DNA of 49,963 nucleotides from Clostridia bacterium. GTDB taxonomy: Bacteria; Bacillota; Clostridia; Lutisporales; Lutisporaceae. The DNA is taken from the NCBI GenBank assembly GCA_017994115.1, contig JAGOLK010000008.1, positions 1 through 49,963 on the forward strand, given 5' to 3'. This document shows positions 1 to 6,243 of this stretch, piece after piece (positions within the stretch are counted from its first letter, which is position 1; each line of letters starts with the position of its first letter). Made by a program: the position numbers and the translations under genes. The notes beneath the pieces are model-generated. The model saw only the letters and a program-made list of their open reading frames with translations. It searched no databases and was not told the origin of the DNA.

Positions 1-53
1 GTTTTCTTAATCCTGTCATTTTGCATCTTTAGTTTATTATAATCCTTAGCCAT
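1..53 (-). CDS. Start of a truncated leftward gene, unknown
   Basis: Only the first 17 codons are inside the window and read MAKDYNKLKMQNDRIKK, a hydrophilic lysine-rich N-terminus. The ATG at 53 is preceded by a GGAGG ribosome binding site at 65-61 with a 7-nt spacer, so the start is credible. It points the same way as the next small genes of the integrated element and probably belongs to the same transcribed block. Too little is visible to suggest a function. Confidence 0.6.
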   Translation of the reverse strand, partial: MAKDYNKLKMQNDRIKK

Positions 54-179
54 TATGTCACCTCCAAACAGACTGTGATTTTATAACCACACTTCATTCT
101 TTCTTTGCTTATAACCAAAAGCATTTTATCAGTTGCTCCACTATCAAACCATTCAAAATTACTTTAGAGAGCTCTTTTA

Positions 180-386
180 CTACTTCTGTGTGTTCTTCTC
201 CCTTTGATCCCTCTCTCTTATCAGTTCCAGCCCCTTTTCGGCGCCTCTCACCAGAGCTTCTTCCGCAATCTCGTCCCACTGAACCCCGTTGTACTTATAC
301 TCTTTATTAATCATAGCTTGGGTTTCCGGTTCTTTTGATAAGTTCTGGAGAGTATCCGCTTTCGATGCCGTTTTTGCATTATTCAT
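180..386 (-). CDS. Small hydrophilic protein of the integrated element
   Basis: This 68-residue protein begins MNNAKTASKADTLQ. I chose the ATG at 386 over the longer in-frame start at 413 because a strong GGGAGGGA ribosome binding site lies 7 nt before it. The sequence is charged and soluble. Its second half (EIAEEALVRGAEKGLELIRE) looks like one amphipathic helix, so a small binding or regulatory protein is possible. No family was recognised and no signal peptide or membrane segment is seen. It lies downstream of the DnaA-domain-like gene and upstream of the truncated gene at the window edge, all on the minus strand. Confidence 0.6.
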   Translation of the reverse strand: MNNAKTASKADTLQNLSKEPETQAMINKEYKYNGVQWDEIAEEALVRGAEKGLELIRERDQREKNTQK

Positions 387-508
387 ATTGTAAGTCCCTC
401 CCTTTAATTTCATAATATCATAATGGATAGTATCTATAATTACTATGTCTGCACTAATTATTCTCTTACAAAATGCCGACTTGCAGTATCATATTCACCT
501 ATTTATTG

Positions 509-994
509 TTATCGGCAATATTCAATACTATATACTTTCCCTGTTATTTCTTTAATGGCACCCAGTATTATTGGCTCATATTCATTTTCTAGTATATATT
601 TGTTCATTCCATTATCTACGGATAGCTTTATAATATTATCTACACATGAGATAGGGTATATCCCTCTCATCCATGTGTTAAACTCTTTTTCTGGTATTTT
701 TGTTATTAGCGCCTCCATAATTAGCATCCATAGGCTTTTGTCAAATGTATTCTCTACAAATTTTGACACACTGTTATGAATCTTTAGCAAGTTCAATAGT
801 TTACTATTTAATTCGCTTTCTGGCGGAGATTCTAACAGCAATCTTAATAAATCGCAGTATTTATCATAATCAAGGTTACCCGAATATTCATCGTCTTTAT
901 TGCATTGCTCAATACATCTCTTATAATCCGGATCCATATTTATCAGTTTCCGAGTTTGCCTATCAAGTTTATTTACTTGCTTCTTCAAAAGCAT
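509..994 (-). CDS. DnaA domain I-like protein, N-terminus possibly broken
   Basis: Residues about 88-158 resemble the N-terminal interaction domain of DnaA: a Leu-Trp start, the PEKEFNTWMR segment matching the DnaA pattern of a helix ending in a conserved Trp, an isoleucine-rich strand, then a Y(I/L)...Y...I helix ending in EITG. There is no AAA+ or DNA-binding domain. Domain I of DnaA binds helicase and regulators, so a DnaA-like adaptor or replication modulator is an inference. Residues 1-60 look coiled. The ATG at 994 has no Shine-Dalgarno. The frame stays open upstream only to a TGA at 1043-1045, while a coding-like stretch (1033-1080) lies in another frame across an A-AAA-AAG heptamer. 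It may be an N-terminally frameshifted gene. Confidence 0.55.
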   Translation of the reverse strand: MLLKKQVNKLDRQTRKLINMDPDYKRCIEQCNKDDEYSGNLDYDKYCDLLRLLLESPPESELNSKLLNLLKIHNSVSKFVENTFDKSLWMLIMEALITKIPEKEFNTWMRGIYPISCVDNIIKLSVDNGMNKYILENEYEPIILGAIKEITGKVYSIEYCR

Positions 995-1142
995 AATTTC
1001 AATACTAATCTGATCTAATTGCTTTAGCCTTACTTTTTTTCCTCAAAGCGTTCTAGTAAGATATCTCTATCTATACTAAATCATCCCTTCATTATTAATC
1101 AAATTCAAATATTGCCTTAATGGAATTAAGCCTTGGATTTCC

Positions 1143-1169
1143 AGGATGAAGGGCTCTACCCTTCATCCT
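1143..1169 (-). other. Perfect stem-loop over the stop codon of the 54-aa gene
   Basis: An 11-bp perfect inverted repeat (AGGATGAAGGG / CCCTTCATCCT) encloses a 5-nt loop. The TAG stop of the small membrane protein gene sits in the loop region. No T-run follows on either strand, so it is more likely a 3'-end stabilising or translation-coupled hairpin than a standard terminator. Confidence 0.6.
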
Positions 1170-1320
1170 CTTCTGCGGCATTTGTGTTATTATTAACTGT
1201 AACCTTTAGTTCCATAAGCCTGCCTTTATGACTTATGTTCTTATTCTTTTTTACAGCATAATACACTATCGCTACAACCGGTAGCATAAGAATTGTAAGC
1301 ACAGTAATAATGTGTTGCAT
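1156..1320 (-). CDS. 54-residue single-pass membrane protein
   Basis: The gene encodes 54 residues starting MQHIITVLTILMLPVVAIVY. Residues about 3-23 form one hydrophobic membrane helix, followed by a lysine-rich cytoplasmic-type segment (KKNKN) and an acidic tail ending EEDEG. A very strong AAAGGAGGAG site stands 5 nt before the ATG. It is downstream of a candidate leader with a terminator (1385-1497) and ends in a perfect stem-loop. The family is unknown. The size and strong ribosome binding site suggest a real small membrane peptide of the mobile element; a toxin-type or surface-exclusion peptide is possible but untested. Confidence 0.65.
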   Translation of the reverse strand: MQHIITVLTILMLPVVAIVYYAVKKNKNISHKGRLMELKVTVNNNTNAAEEDEG

Positions 1321-1384
1321 TAGCTCTCCTCCTTTCTATCATCTTTTTAATATGCATTTTGTGTTAATAAAAACGCAGCCAAAC

Positions 1385-1520
1385 AAAAAAGGCATGACAA
1401 AAACATCAAATTTCATCATACCTTTTACCACGCGGGGTAACCTTTGCCAACCTTTTGCCTTTACCTGGCAACCTTTGCTAACCTACTTATAATTATAATA
1501 AATGTTATTTATATAATCAA
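1385..1520 (-). promoter_or_regulatory. Leader 1: promoter, GGTT(A/G)GC repeats, terminator
   Basis: On the minus strand a -35 TTGATT (1515-1520), a 17-bp spacer and -10 TATAAT (1492-1497) put the start near 1486. The RNA would begin with AGGTTAGCA, then a UUGCC/GGCAA hairpin, the 12-mer AAAAGGTTGGCA (1445-1456), a UUACC/GGUAA hairpin and an intrinsic terminator: arm AAAGGTATGA (1416-1425), arm TCATGCCTTT (1388-1397), six T after it. The 54-aa gene starts 65 nt further on. Two related leaders occur in this element at 4679-4796 and 6652-6833. This arrangement suggests controlled antitermination, or a separate small RNA. Confidence 0.6.
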
Positions 1521-1736
1521 TACATTAAAACTTCTTATAAATATGAATTTTCACATACAAAGCCAAGATAAAAGTGAAAACCAGTGAAAATCACAATTTT
1601 AGTTCTCAATATTAAATTTTCTTAGGGAGTATCTCAAATTTCTGCAAACGATTAGCTTGCCAATAGACAGTCATCTTTATGAGTTTATGTTTATCTAATA
1701 TATGTGTTTTTTTGGCTCCTTCTTCAGCATATCAAG
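1521..1736. other. AT-rich stretch with no gene recognised
   Basis: No reading frame with a ribosome binding site and no clear RNA structure was seen here. It lies between the promoter of leader 1 and the end of the broken winged-helix gene, both on the minus strand. Confidence 0.4.
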
Positions 1737-2030
1737 TTATTGCTGAATCATCGAATTTTGCCTTTTGCTAATTACGTCAATGTCTCCTTCATCGCCTTTA
1801 CTTATTAGTGCCGAATAGTTACTTCTTCTGCTTTTGTCAGTTACGTTAATGTCTCCTTCATCTTCTACTATAATATTTACCGATTTAATGTATTTTTCAT
1901 CCACCATTTGTCTTATCCTTCTATGACCATAGTAATCTTATCCATATATGATTATTATATCTTCTTCATGTATTCTTCCGTATTCTGCTAATATTTTGAA
2001 CAATTTTTTTTCCGTCTCCATTATCTCCAT
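1737..2030 (-). pseudogene. Winged-helix gene fragment interrupted by a stop codon
   Basis: Read leftward from ATG 2030, with GGAGGG 14 nt upstream, the frame gives 30 residues (METEKKLFKILAEYGRI then HEEDIIIIYG), hits TAA at 1938-1940, and continues in the same frame as DYYGHRRIRQMVDEKYIKS. This is the pattern of the winged-helix N-terminus of replication-relaxation or mobilisation proteins of Gram-positive elements (helix, YG, RRIRQMVDEKYI wing). A 29-nt segment repeats as GATGAAGGAGACATT at 1786-1800 and near 1850-1864, so the C-terminal part contains a duplicated DEGDI(N/D)V unit. I read it as a decayed gene. The exact family is inferred from pattern only. Confidence 0.55.
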
Positions 2031-2265
2031 AGTTTATTTATCCCTCCACTTGTTTTGTTCGTTTTCTGTATGAACCCGCCTATACCTGCCAAAAATTTTA
2101 TATAAAATTTTGTATGAATAATGTCCTTATATGTCTTTATTTTACTGTATTTTTTTAAACTTGTTTTACACAGTTAAGTAGTTAAAATAATATGTAATAG
2201 AATATGAACAAAATTTACCTACCTATAGAGCATTTTGAGAGGGACATTTTTAACATTACATAATA

Positions 2266-2640
2266 TTATTTACCAGTGAAAGGCAATGCATTTCTGATAT
2301 ATTTATCATAGCCCATAATATAAATATCAATAAAATGATTTTCAGAGTCTGGATCGTTTTCCGCAATTTAATATCCCTTTGCACAAAAAGACATGTGCCT
2401 GAAGCTGTCATCATTAAACAATATTCCTTATAAGAAATTTATAATAAGAGTAATCGCTTTATTATCGGCATCCCAATTTCTATTGAGGTTCTTTGCATAG
2501 AATTCTATCGATACAAAGACACTGTCACATGTAGAGACTTTTCAATCTGACTTAATGTCTTCTTTAATATATTAATTTCACTTGTATTTTTCCCTTCCAG
2601 ATTAAACAATACTTTTGAGTGTGAAGATGCAGATTATACA
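2266..2640 (-). pseudogene. Decayed reading frame, unknown protein
   Basis: On the minus strand a coding-like frame can be followed for about 110 codons with one frameshift and two in-frame stops. First comes KVLFNLEGKNTSEINILKK, then after a shift near 2533 FVSIEFYAKNLNRNWDAD, then a TAA, GILFNDDSFRHMSFCAKGY, another TAA, and IDIYIMGYDKYIRNALPF up to the final TAA at 2266-2268. The pieces have protein-like composition and keep one frame for about 80 codons. The family is unknown. It appears to be another broken gene of the same mobile element as its winged-helix neighbour. Confidence 0.4.
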
Positions 2641-2733
2641 GATACAGTCTGTACAATCTGTTATAGTCCCCCCATCGTATATAGCGTTCAATGATACGAT
2701 TAGACATATAACATTTATTTATTCATCTTTGTA

Positions 2734-3012
2734 TATAGTGTACCCTAATGTGAAATATGGGTACACTATATGCCTTCTCAGTGTACCCTAATGTGAAATA
2801 TGGGTACAACGAATACATATATTTATAGTTTTACCGGTATATTTTGCAATCCTGCCTAAAATATTACTTAATCAAAATGGAAAAATTGTTGAAACTAATA
2901 TAGGTAAAAAGCAGCATTATAGCGCATTACGATAGTGTACCCATATGTTAAATATGGGTACACTATGGAGACTCTTTTTAGTGATCCCTAATGTCACATA
3001 TGGGTACACTAT
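2734..3012. repeat. Four dyad repeats around GTGTACCC...GGGTACAC
   Basis: Four related palindromes occur: copy 1 at 2734-2770 (12-bp arms TATAGTGTACCC / GGGTACACTATA), copy 2 at 2780-2808, copy 3 at 2932-2966 (15-bp arms ATAGTGTACCCATAT / ATATGGGTACACTAT) and copy 4 at 2979-3012. Copies 1 and 2 share TAATGTGAAATAT between the arms; copies 2 to 4 keep most of it. Copies 1-2 and copies 3-4 form two close pairs about 120 bp apart. No gene lies between them. They could be an array of binding sites for a dimeric protein or the remains of a transposon end. The rest of 2641-3130 shows no gene. Confidence 0.75.
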
Positions 3013-3130
3013 GAGCCTTTTTATTTATTAAAATGTTATAATGAAGTACAATTAAATCTTGTTTTTCGCAATAATAATATTTTCTGATTGTTTACTTATA
3101 TTGGTAAACACGCATAAATGTTAGAAGCAG

Positions 3131-3177
3131 AAAAAAAATAAGCAATAAATAGAGATAACTTCCTATTTATTGCTTAT
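3131..3177 (-). terminator. Terminator of the first recombinase gene
   Basis: A 15-bp perfect stem (ATAAGCAATAAATAG at 3138-3152 with CTATTTATTGCTTAT at 3163-3177) is followed on the minus strand by eight T. It lies 31 nt past the recombinase stop codon. Confidence 0.9.
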
Positions 3178-3208
3178 CCATTTAATCTATTATATTTGCA
3201 TTTATAGT

Positions 3209-4132
3209 CTACCTATGCAAATATGCGTATGTTATGTCTGGTCTATTGTCTCCATGCCCTAATGCATTTCCGACTTTTATTGCCGACTTCTTTAAGGTAT
3301 AGCCTTTCGCTATTAACTTTCTGTCAAGATTTTGGGCAAAGGTGTGGCGTAGACCATGAAATGTAGGCATAGTCTCTTTATTGGGATCTGCAATTTCTTT
3401 TTGGTGTTTATAAATGAAATTCTGAATAGACTTTTTGAATTTATGGATCTCATGATTTTCCATATATATGAGTGGGCAGATAGCATACTCCCCTTCAGCA
3501 TTTTCCTTTATGATCTCTAATAACTTCCTCTGCTCGCAGGATAAATACAGGGTTCTCGGTCTACCTCCCTTTGTGTTTGTGAGATACAGCTTGTTTTCTT
3601 CCAGGGCTTTCACTACTCTAATTGTCTTAAGAGATACTGCCTCATCAATCCTTAGCCCGAGTATTAGTGCTGCATAAACTACTAACACTAGTTCATGTCT
3701 TTTTAGCTTTTCTGCTATTTTTAAAAAATTAACAATCTCAATTTCAGTCCAACTACGATCTGGTTTCTCCTTCTTTGCATTTAGTTCTAATATTTTCTGA
3801 TTAAAAGAGTTACTGTCCATTAACTCAAATCGAGTACCATTAGTCTGGTTATGAAAAAACCTTATTGCTGATAACTCCTTTTTTATATAAGTTTCTTCTT
3901 TCCCTTCTTTCTTTAGTTTATTTCCATATACGTATAGATGCTTATCTTGGATGTTTTGAATTTTTTGTACATTGAATTCTAATGCTATAAATTTTATAAA
4001 TCTTAGCATAGTAGCCAAATATGTATGCCGTGTTGATATAGATCCTTGATTACACCCCCTTACAACCTTTTCAAATTGTCTACCTAATGTGTCAATGGCT
4101 CCAATATCTACCTTTTTCCATGTGTACCTCAT
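3209..4132 (-). CDS. Tyrosine recombinase (integrase-like)
   Basis: The 307-residue protein has an N-terminal SAM-like DNA-binding half (about 1-110) and a C-terminal catalytic domain with the full residue set: Arg161 in GLRIDEA, Lys188 in TKGGRPR, His259/Arg262 in HGLRHTFA, His293 in LGHGD and a terminal Tyr302 or Tyr304 in TYAYLHR. It should cut and rejoin DNA through a phosphotyrosine. The ATG at 4132 has AAAGGAG 7 nt before it. It ends in its own terminator and is transcribed opposite to the integrase at 7210. Its spacing (HGDNRPDIT before Tyr) is typical of integrases of conjugative or mobilisable elements. It may act in resolution or excision, or be left from a second nested element. 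Confidence 0.9.
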   Translation of the reverse strand: MRYTWKKVDIGAIDTLGRQFEKVVRGCNQGSISTRHTYLATMLRFIKFIALEFNVQKIQNIQDKHLYVYGNKLKKEGKEETYIKKELSAIRFFHNQTNGTRFELMDSNSFNQKILELNAKKEKPDRSWTEIEIVNFLKIAEKLKRHELVLVVYAALILGLRIDEAVSLKTIRVVKALEENKLYLTNTKGGRPRTLYLSCEQRKLLEIIKENAEGEYAICPLIYMENHEIHKFKKSIQNFIYKHQKEIADPNKETMPTFHGLRHTFAQNLDRKLIAKGYTLKKSAIKVGNALGHGDNRPDITYAYLHR

Positions 4133-4308
4133 TCAAATTTCTCCTTTCATTAATTTAATTTTTTGTCATTTGCAGTCAAAGAGCAGCCACAGGCATAGTA
4201 ATGCCCGGTATAAAGCCCAATTTCAAGTGGTTTCTTTTTCGCACTGTTGCGATCTACCCCGGTAATACTTGCTATTACTTATTTCCCGGAGGGGGCTTGC
4301 CCGGGTTC

Positions 4309-4369
4309 GGCGCCCTTTTCCTTCTCTTTTCTTTTTTTATAAAGAAGAAAAGAGAGGGAGAAAGGCGCC
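4309..4369. repeat. Long hairpin with polypyrimidine and polypurine arms
   Basis: GGCGCC at 4309-4314 and again at 4364-4369 close an imperfect inverted repeat. Its left arm (4315-4335) is almost pure C/T and its right arm (4343-4363) almost pure A/G. A second short dyad, CCCGG...CCGGG, stands just left at 4286-4305. The region 4133-4392 upstream of the recombinase has no supported gene. Such structure is often found at replication or transfer origins, but that is a guess here. Confidence 0.6.
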
Positions 4370-4392
4370 TTATATTAGTTGTCAAAGATCTA

Positions 4393-4521
4393 TTATAATA
4401 ATTTGAGCACTATAAAGCTACGTACCTCTTGTGGGGCGGTAATTATACTACCTGCAGCACCTGTCAGTGCAATTGCGGACAGGATTTGGATAAAACACAT
4501 TATGATTTTTTCAGATTTCAA
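4393..4521 (-). CDS. 42-residue hydrophobic small protein
   Basis: A short frame reads MKSEKIIMCFIQILSAIALT and on to VRSFIVLKLL. I favour the TTG at 4521 because AAAGGAG stands 9 nt before it; the ATG at 4530 directly abuts that site. Residues about 5-25 (IIMCFIQILSAIALTGAAG) are a membrane helix or signal-like segment with an Ala-x-Gly motif that could be a processing site. It lies downstream of leader 2 and of the terminator at 4550-4588. The family is unknown. Because it is short, it may not be a real gene, but the strong ribosome binding site supports it. Confidence 0.45.
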   Translation of the reverse strand: MKSEKIIMCFIQILSAIALTGAAGSIITAPQEVRSFIVLKLL

Positions 4522-4549
4522 ATTTTTCATCTCCTTTCTTTTGCTAGTA

Positions 4550-4588
4550 ATCAAAAAGCTATGGGAAGGCATCCCATAGCTTTTTGAT
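4550..4588. terminator. 17-bp perfect hairpin, probable terminator
   Basis: The arms ATCAAAAAGCTATGGGA (4550-4566) and TCCCATAGCTTTTTGAT (4572-4588) pair perfectly over a 5-nt loop. On the plus strand it is followed by CTTTTTT. On the minus strand the stem itself ends in TTTTT and it stands 29 nt before the start of the 42-residue gene, so it may act as a second attenuator of leader 2. Confidence 0.7.
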
Positions 4589-4678
4589 CTTTTTTCACTA
4601 AATTTTAAGTTTTTTTGCTTATTAGTTCAATGTTATACCGTTTAAAGATATTCTTACTTTTTTCAATTTGTTATAAGC

Positions 4679-4796
4679 AAAAAATAAAAGGTCAGACATT
4701 AATTATCTAACCTCTTGTGTGCTTACCTTTTAACGGCGCTAACCGTTAACATGCTAACCTTAAATCTTATTATAACTGCTTCTTCGTCACTGTCAA
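4679..4796 (-). promoter_or_regulatory. Leader 2: promoter, GGTTAGC repeats, terminator
   Basis: On the minus strand a consensus -35 TTGACA (4791-4796), a 16-bp spacer and -10 TATAAT (4769-4774) put the start near 4763. The RNA opens with AAGGTTAGCA, forms a hairpin TTAACGG / CCGTTAA (4730-4749) whose loop holds a second GGTTAGC, then carries the 12-mer AAAAGGTAAGCA (4720-4731). It ends in a terminator, AGGTTAGA (4706-4713) with TCTGACCT (4689-4696), followed by a T-rich run. It shares order and motif with leaders 1 and 3. The next gene on this strand is the 42-residue frame at 4521, behind another terminator hairpin. Confidence 0.6.
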
Positions 4797-4851
4797 CCGG
4801 TTTTAGTTAAATATGTACCATATGATACATAAAGGACAAAACTTAACATTT

Positions 4852-5064
4852 CTACTCTCTATCATCCTCAATATATTCAAATAAATCTCCTGGTTGGCAA
4901 TTAAATAGTTTGCATAGTTCGTTAATATGATTAATATCAATATGCCTGACTGTTTCATGATAATACATTGATACTGTATTTGGGCGTATTCCGGTTTTTT
5001 TAGCTACGTCTTTCTGTGTCATCTTATGTTTACCCATTAAATCTGATAGCTTTATTTTTATCAT
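4852..5064 (-). CDS. Xre-family helix-turn-helix repressor
   Basis: The 70-residue protein is a single Cro/C1-type DNA-binding domain: KLSDLMGKHKMTQKDVAKKT, then the recognition helix region IRPNTVSMYYHE and a closing helix (INELCKLFNCQPGDLFEY), as in short HTH_26-type regulators. I start at ATG 5064 because GGGAG lies 8 nt before it; the GTG at 5073 overlaps that site. A palindrome lies inside its own promoter (5135-5149), so autorepression is likely. It is transcribed divergently from the RAMP-like/HNH pair, which it probably controls. Confidence 0.9.
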   Translation of the reverse strand: MIKIKLSDLMGKHKMTQKDVAKKTGIRPNTVSMYYHETVRHIDINHINELCKLFNCQPGDLFEYIEDDRE

Positions 5065-5125
5065 TATATTCACTCCCAGCTCAGCAGAAAGTTCCCTTCA
5101 ACAGTATCTTTCTGAATTTACTTCT

Positions 5126-5154
5126 ATTATATTTGTTACCTTAGGTAACGTCAA
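5126..5154 (-). promoter_or_regulatory. Promoter of the Xre gene with embedded operator
   Basis: On the minus strand -35 TTGACG (5149-5154), a 17-bp spacer and -10 TATAAT (5126-5131) form a strong promoter. The spacer contains the perfect palindrome GTTACC-TTA-GGTAAC (5135-5149), where a bound dimer would block RNA polymerase. Confidence 0.8.
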
Positions 5155-5166
5155 ACAATAATATAA

Positions 5167-5212
5167 AATAACTAAATTAGTTATTGACATTTATCTTTTT
5201 CTGTTATATAAT
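5167..5212 (+). promoter_or_regulatory. Promoter of the RAMP-like/HNH operon with operator
   Basis: Consensus TTGACA (5184-5189), a 17-bp spacer and TATAAT (5207-5212) predict transcription from about 5219. The 19-bp perfect palindrome AATAACTAA-A-TTAGTTATT (5167-5185) overlaps the first bases of the -35 element, a position suited to repression. It differs from the palindrome in the Xre promoter, so it may be a weaker site or bind another protein. Confidence 0.8.
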
Positions 5213-5295
5213 ATCATTATTAGATATTTATTATTGATTTGAGATACAAGAAAGATAGTAATATAATAATATAATAATTTAGGAGGCGATAAAAT

Positions 5296-5883
5296 ATGAC
5301 GAATATGTTAAAAGCAACCGTAATAATAAATGGATGTAGACCATTGTTATGGCATCACTTTGGACCCGATTCATTGCCATTAGTCAAAACTGAAAGAAAA
5401 GGTGTAGCGGGTAATAATCCAGAAGAGTGGAAAAAAACTGTACTGTACGACGAAAACAACCAGCTATATCTTGAGCCATCTTATATCTTTGCTTGCTTAC
5501 GAGACGGTGCGAGATATACAAAAAAAGGCAGAGGTTCGCTACAGTCATCAGTGGCAGCCACACTGCAGGTTTTAGATGATAAAATTCTCGTTGACAGATA
5601 TCTTCCGGACGAAATTACAACAGATCCAAATAAACCAGTGTTTTTGGATATAAGAAGTGTAAAAAATCCGGGAACTAAATCCAGAAATATAAGATACAGA
5701 GTCGCTGCCTCAAAGGATTGGCATATTGTCTTCAATATTTCGTGGGACAAGACAATCATAAATCGAGACCAAATTCATGCAGTTATTATTGATGCCGGTA
5801 TGTATTGCGGTCTCGGAGACGGAAGATCTATTGGCTTTGGAAGATTTATCGTTGATAAATTTGAAGTACAAGATAATGCCTAG
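5296..5883 (+). CDS. RAMP-like protein, partner of an HNH nuclease, function unknown
   Basis: This 195-residue protein starts at an ATG with AGGAGG 9 nt upstream. Visible features are an N-terminal beta strand (KATVIINGCRPLLWHHFGPD), a central basic segment (RDGARYTKKGRGSLQSSVAA) and the glycine-rich C-terminus GLGDGRSIGFGRF, followed by a final strand. Gly-rich loops of the type GxGxxRSxGFGR are the hallmark of RAMP/Cas6/Cas7-type ferredoxin-fold RNA-binding proteins, so RNA binding is a reasonable inference. It carries no visible catalytic motif. It overlaps the HNH gene by 8 nt, so the two are translationally coupled and probably work together. No CRISPR array or other cas gene is in the window. 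It could equally be a phage-type DNA-binding protein. Confidence 0.7.
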   Translation: MTNMLKATVIINGCRPLLWHHFGPDSLPLVKTERKGVAGNNPEEWKKTVLYDENNQLYLEPSYIFACLRDGARYTKKGRGSLQSSVAATLQVLDDKILVDRYLPDEITTDPNKPVFLDIRSVKNPGTKSRNIRYRVAASKDWHIVFNISWDKTIINRDQIHAVIIDAGMYCGLGDGRSIGFGRFIVDKFEVQDNA

Positions 5884-6163
5884 GAAAAGACCCCCGAGAG
5901 AAATATGGTCAAATATAAGGAAGATTATCTGGCTTCGTGACAATAAATGCTGTACTCATTGTCACACCACTATACCCCTTAATGAATGCCATATAGACCA
6001 TATTGTATCCGGCAAGTACGGAACGAATAAATTCAATAACCTAAGAACCCTATGCAGGCGTTGCCATGTATTAAGATCTGATAGCAGGCACAGAGGAATG
6101 ATTGCAAATGCAATAAGGGATGGTATCATCCCAGCAGATTGGCGAAGCTATACTTGGGATTAG
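5876..6163 (+). CDS. Small HNH endonuclease
   Basis: The 95-residue protein begins MPRKRPPREIWSNIRKIIW. It has the zinc-ribbon pairs CTHC and CRRC that brace HNH folds, the core HIDHIVSGKYGTN (His-Asp-His) and NNLRTLCRRCH, giving the Asn and final His. It should bind a metal ion and cut DNA, or nick it. I start at the ATG at 5876, whose sequence ATGCCTAG overlaps the stop of the RAMP-like gene; a longer upstream frame would lie inside that gene. No extra DNA-recognition domain is present, so specificity may come from the coupled RAMP-like protein. A homing-type or terminase-linked nuclease is the alternative. Confidence 0.9.
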   Translation: MPRKRPPREIWSNIRKIIWLRDNKCCTHCHTTIPLNECHIDHIVSGKYGTNKFNNLRTLCRRCHVLRSDSRHRGMIANAIRDGIIPADWRSYTWD

Positions 6164-6176
6164 AAATAACTTCGAA

Positions 6177-6193
6177 ACGGTACTAAGTACCGT
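6177..6193. repeat. 17-bp palindrome after the HNH gene
   Basis: ACGGTACT-A-AGTACCGT is a perfect dyad 13 nt past the HNH stop codon. No T-run follows. It may be a 3'-end structure of the operon or a binding site. Confidence 0.6.
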
Positions 6194-6243
6194 ATATGGA
6201 GCTTAACCGACTCCATACTGATGAGATTAGGTTAATTTAACCA

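Noticed and set aside
423..996. Rightward reading frames opposite the DnaA-like gene
   Set aside because: No ribosome binding sites and cysteine/tyrosine-rich translations; they are antisense frames of the leftward gene.
2734..3012. CRISPR array
   Set aside because: Only four copies, each a large palindrome, with unequal spacing of about 10 to 120 bp and no cas genes nearby.
4201..4398. 65-aa rightward frame over the GGCGCC hairpin
   Set aside because: No Shine-Dalgarno and its lysine/arginine run simply translates the purine arm of the hairpin.
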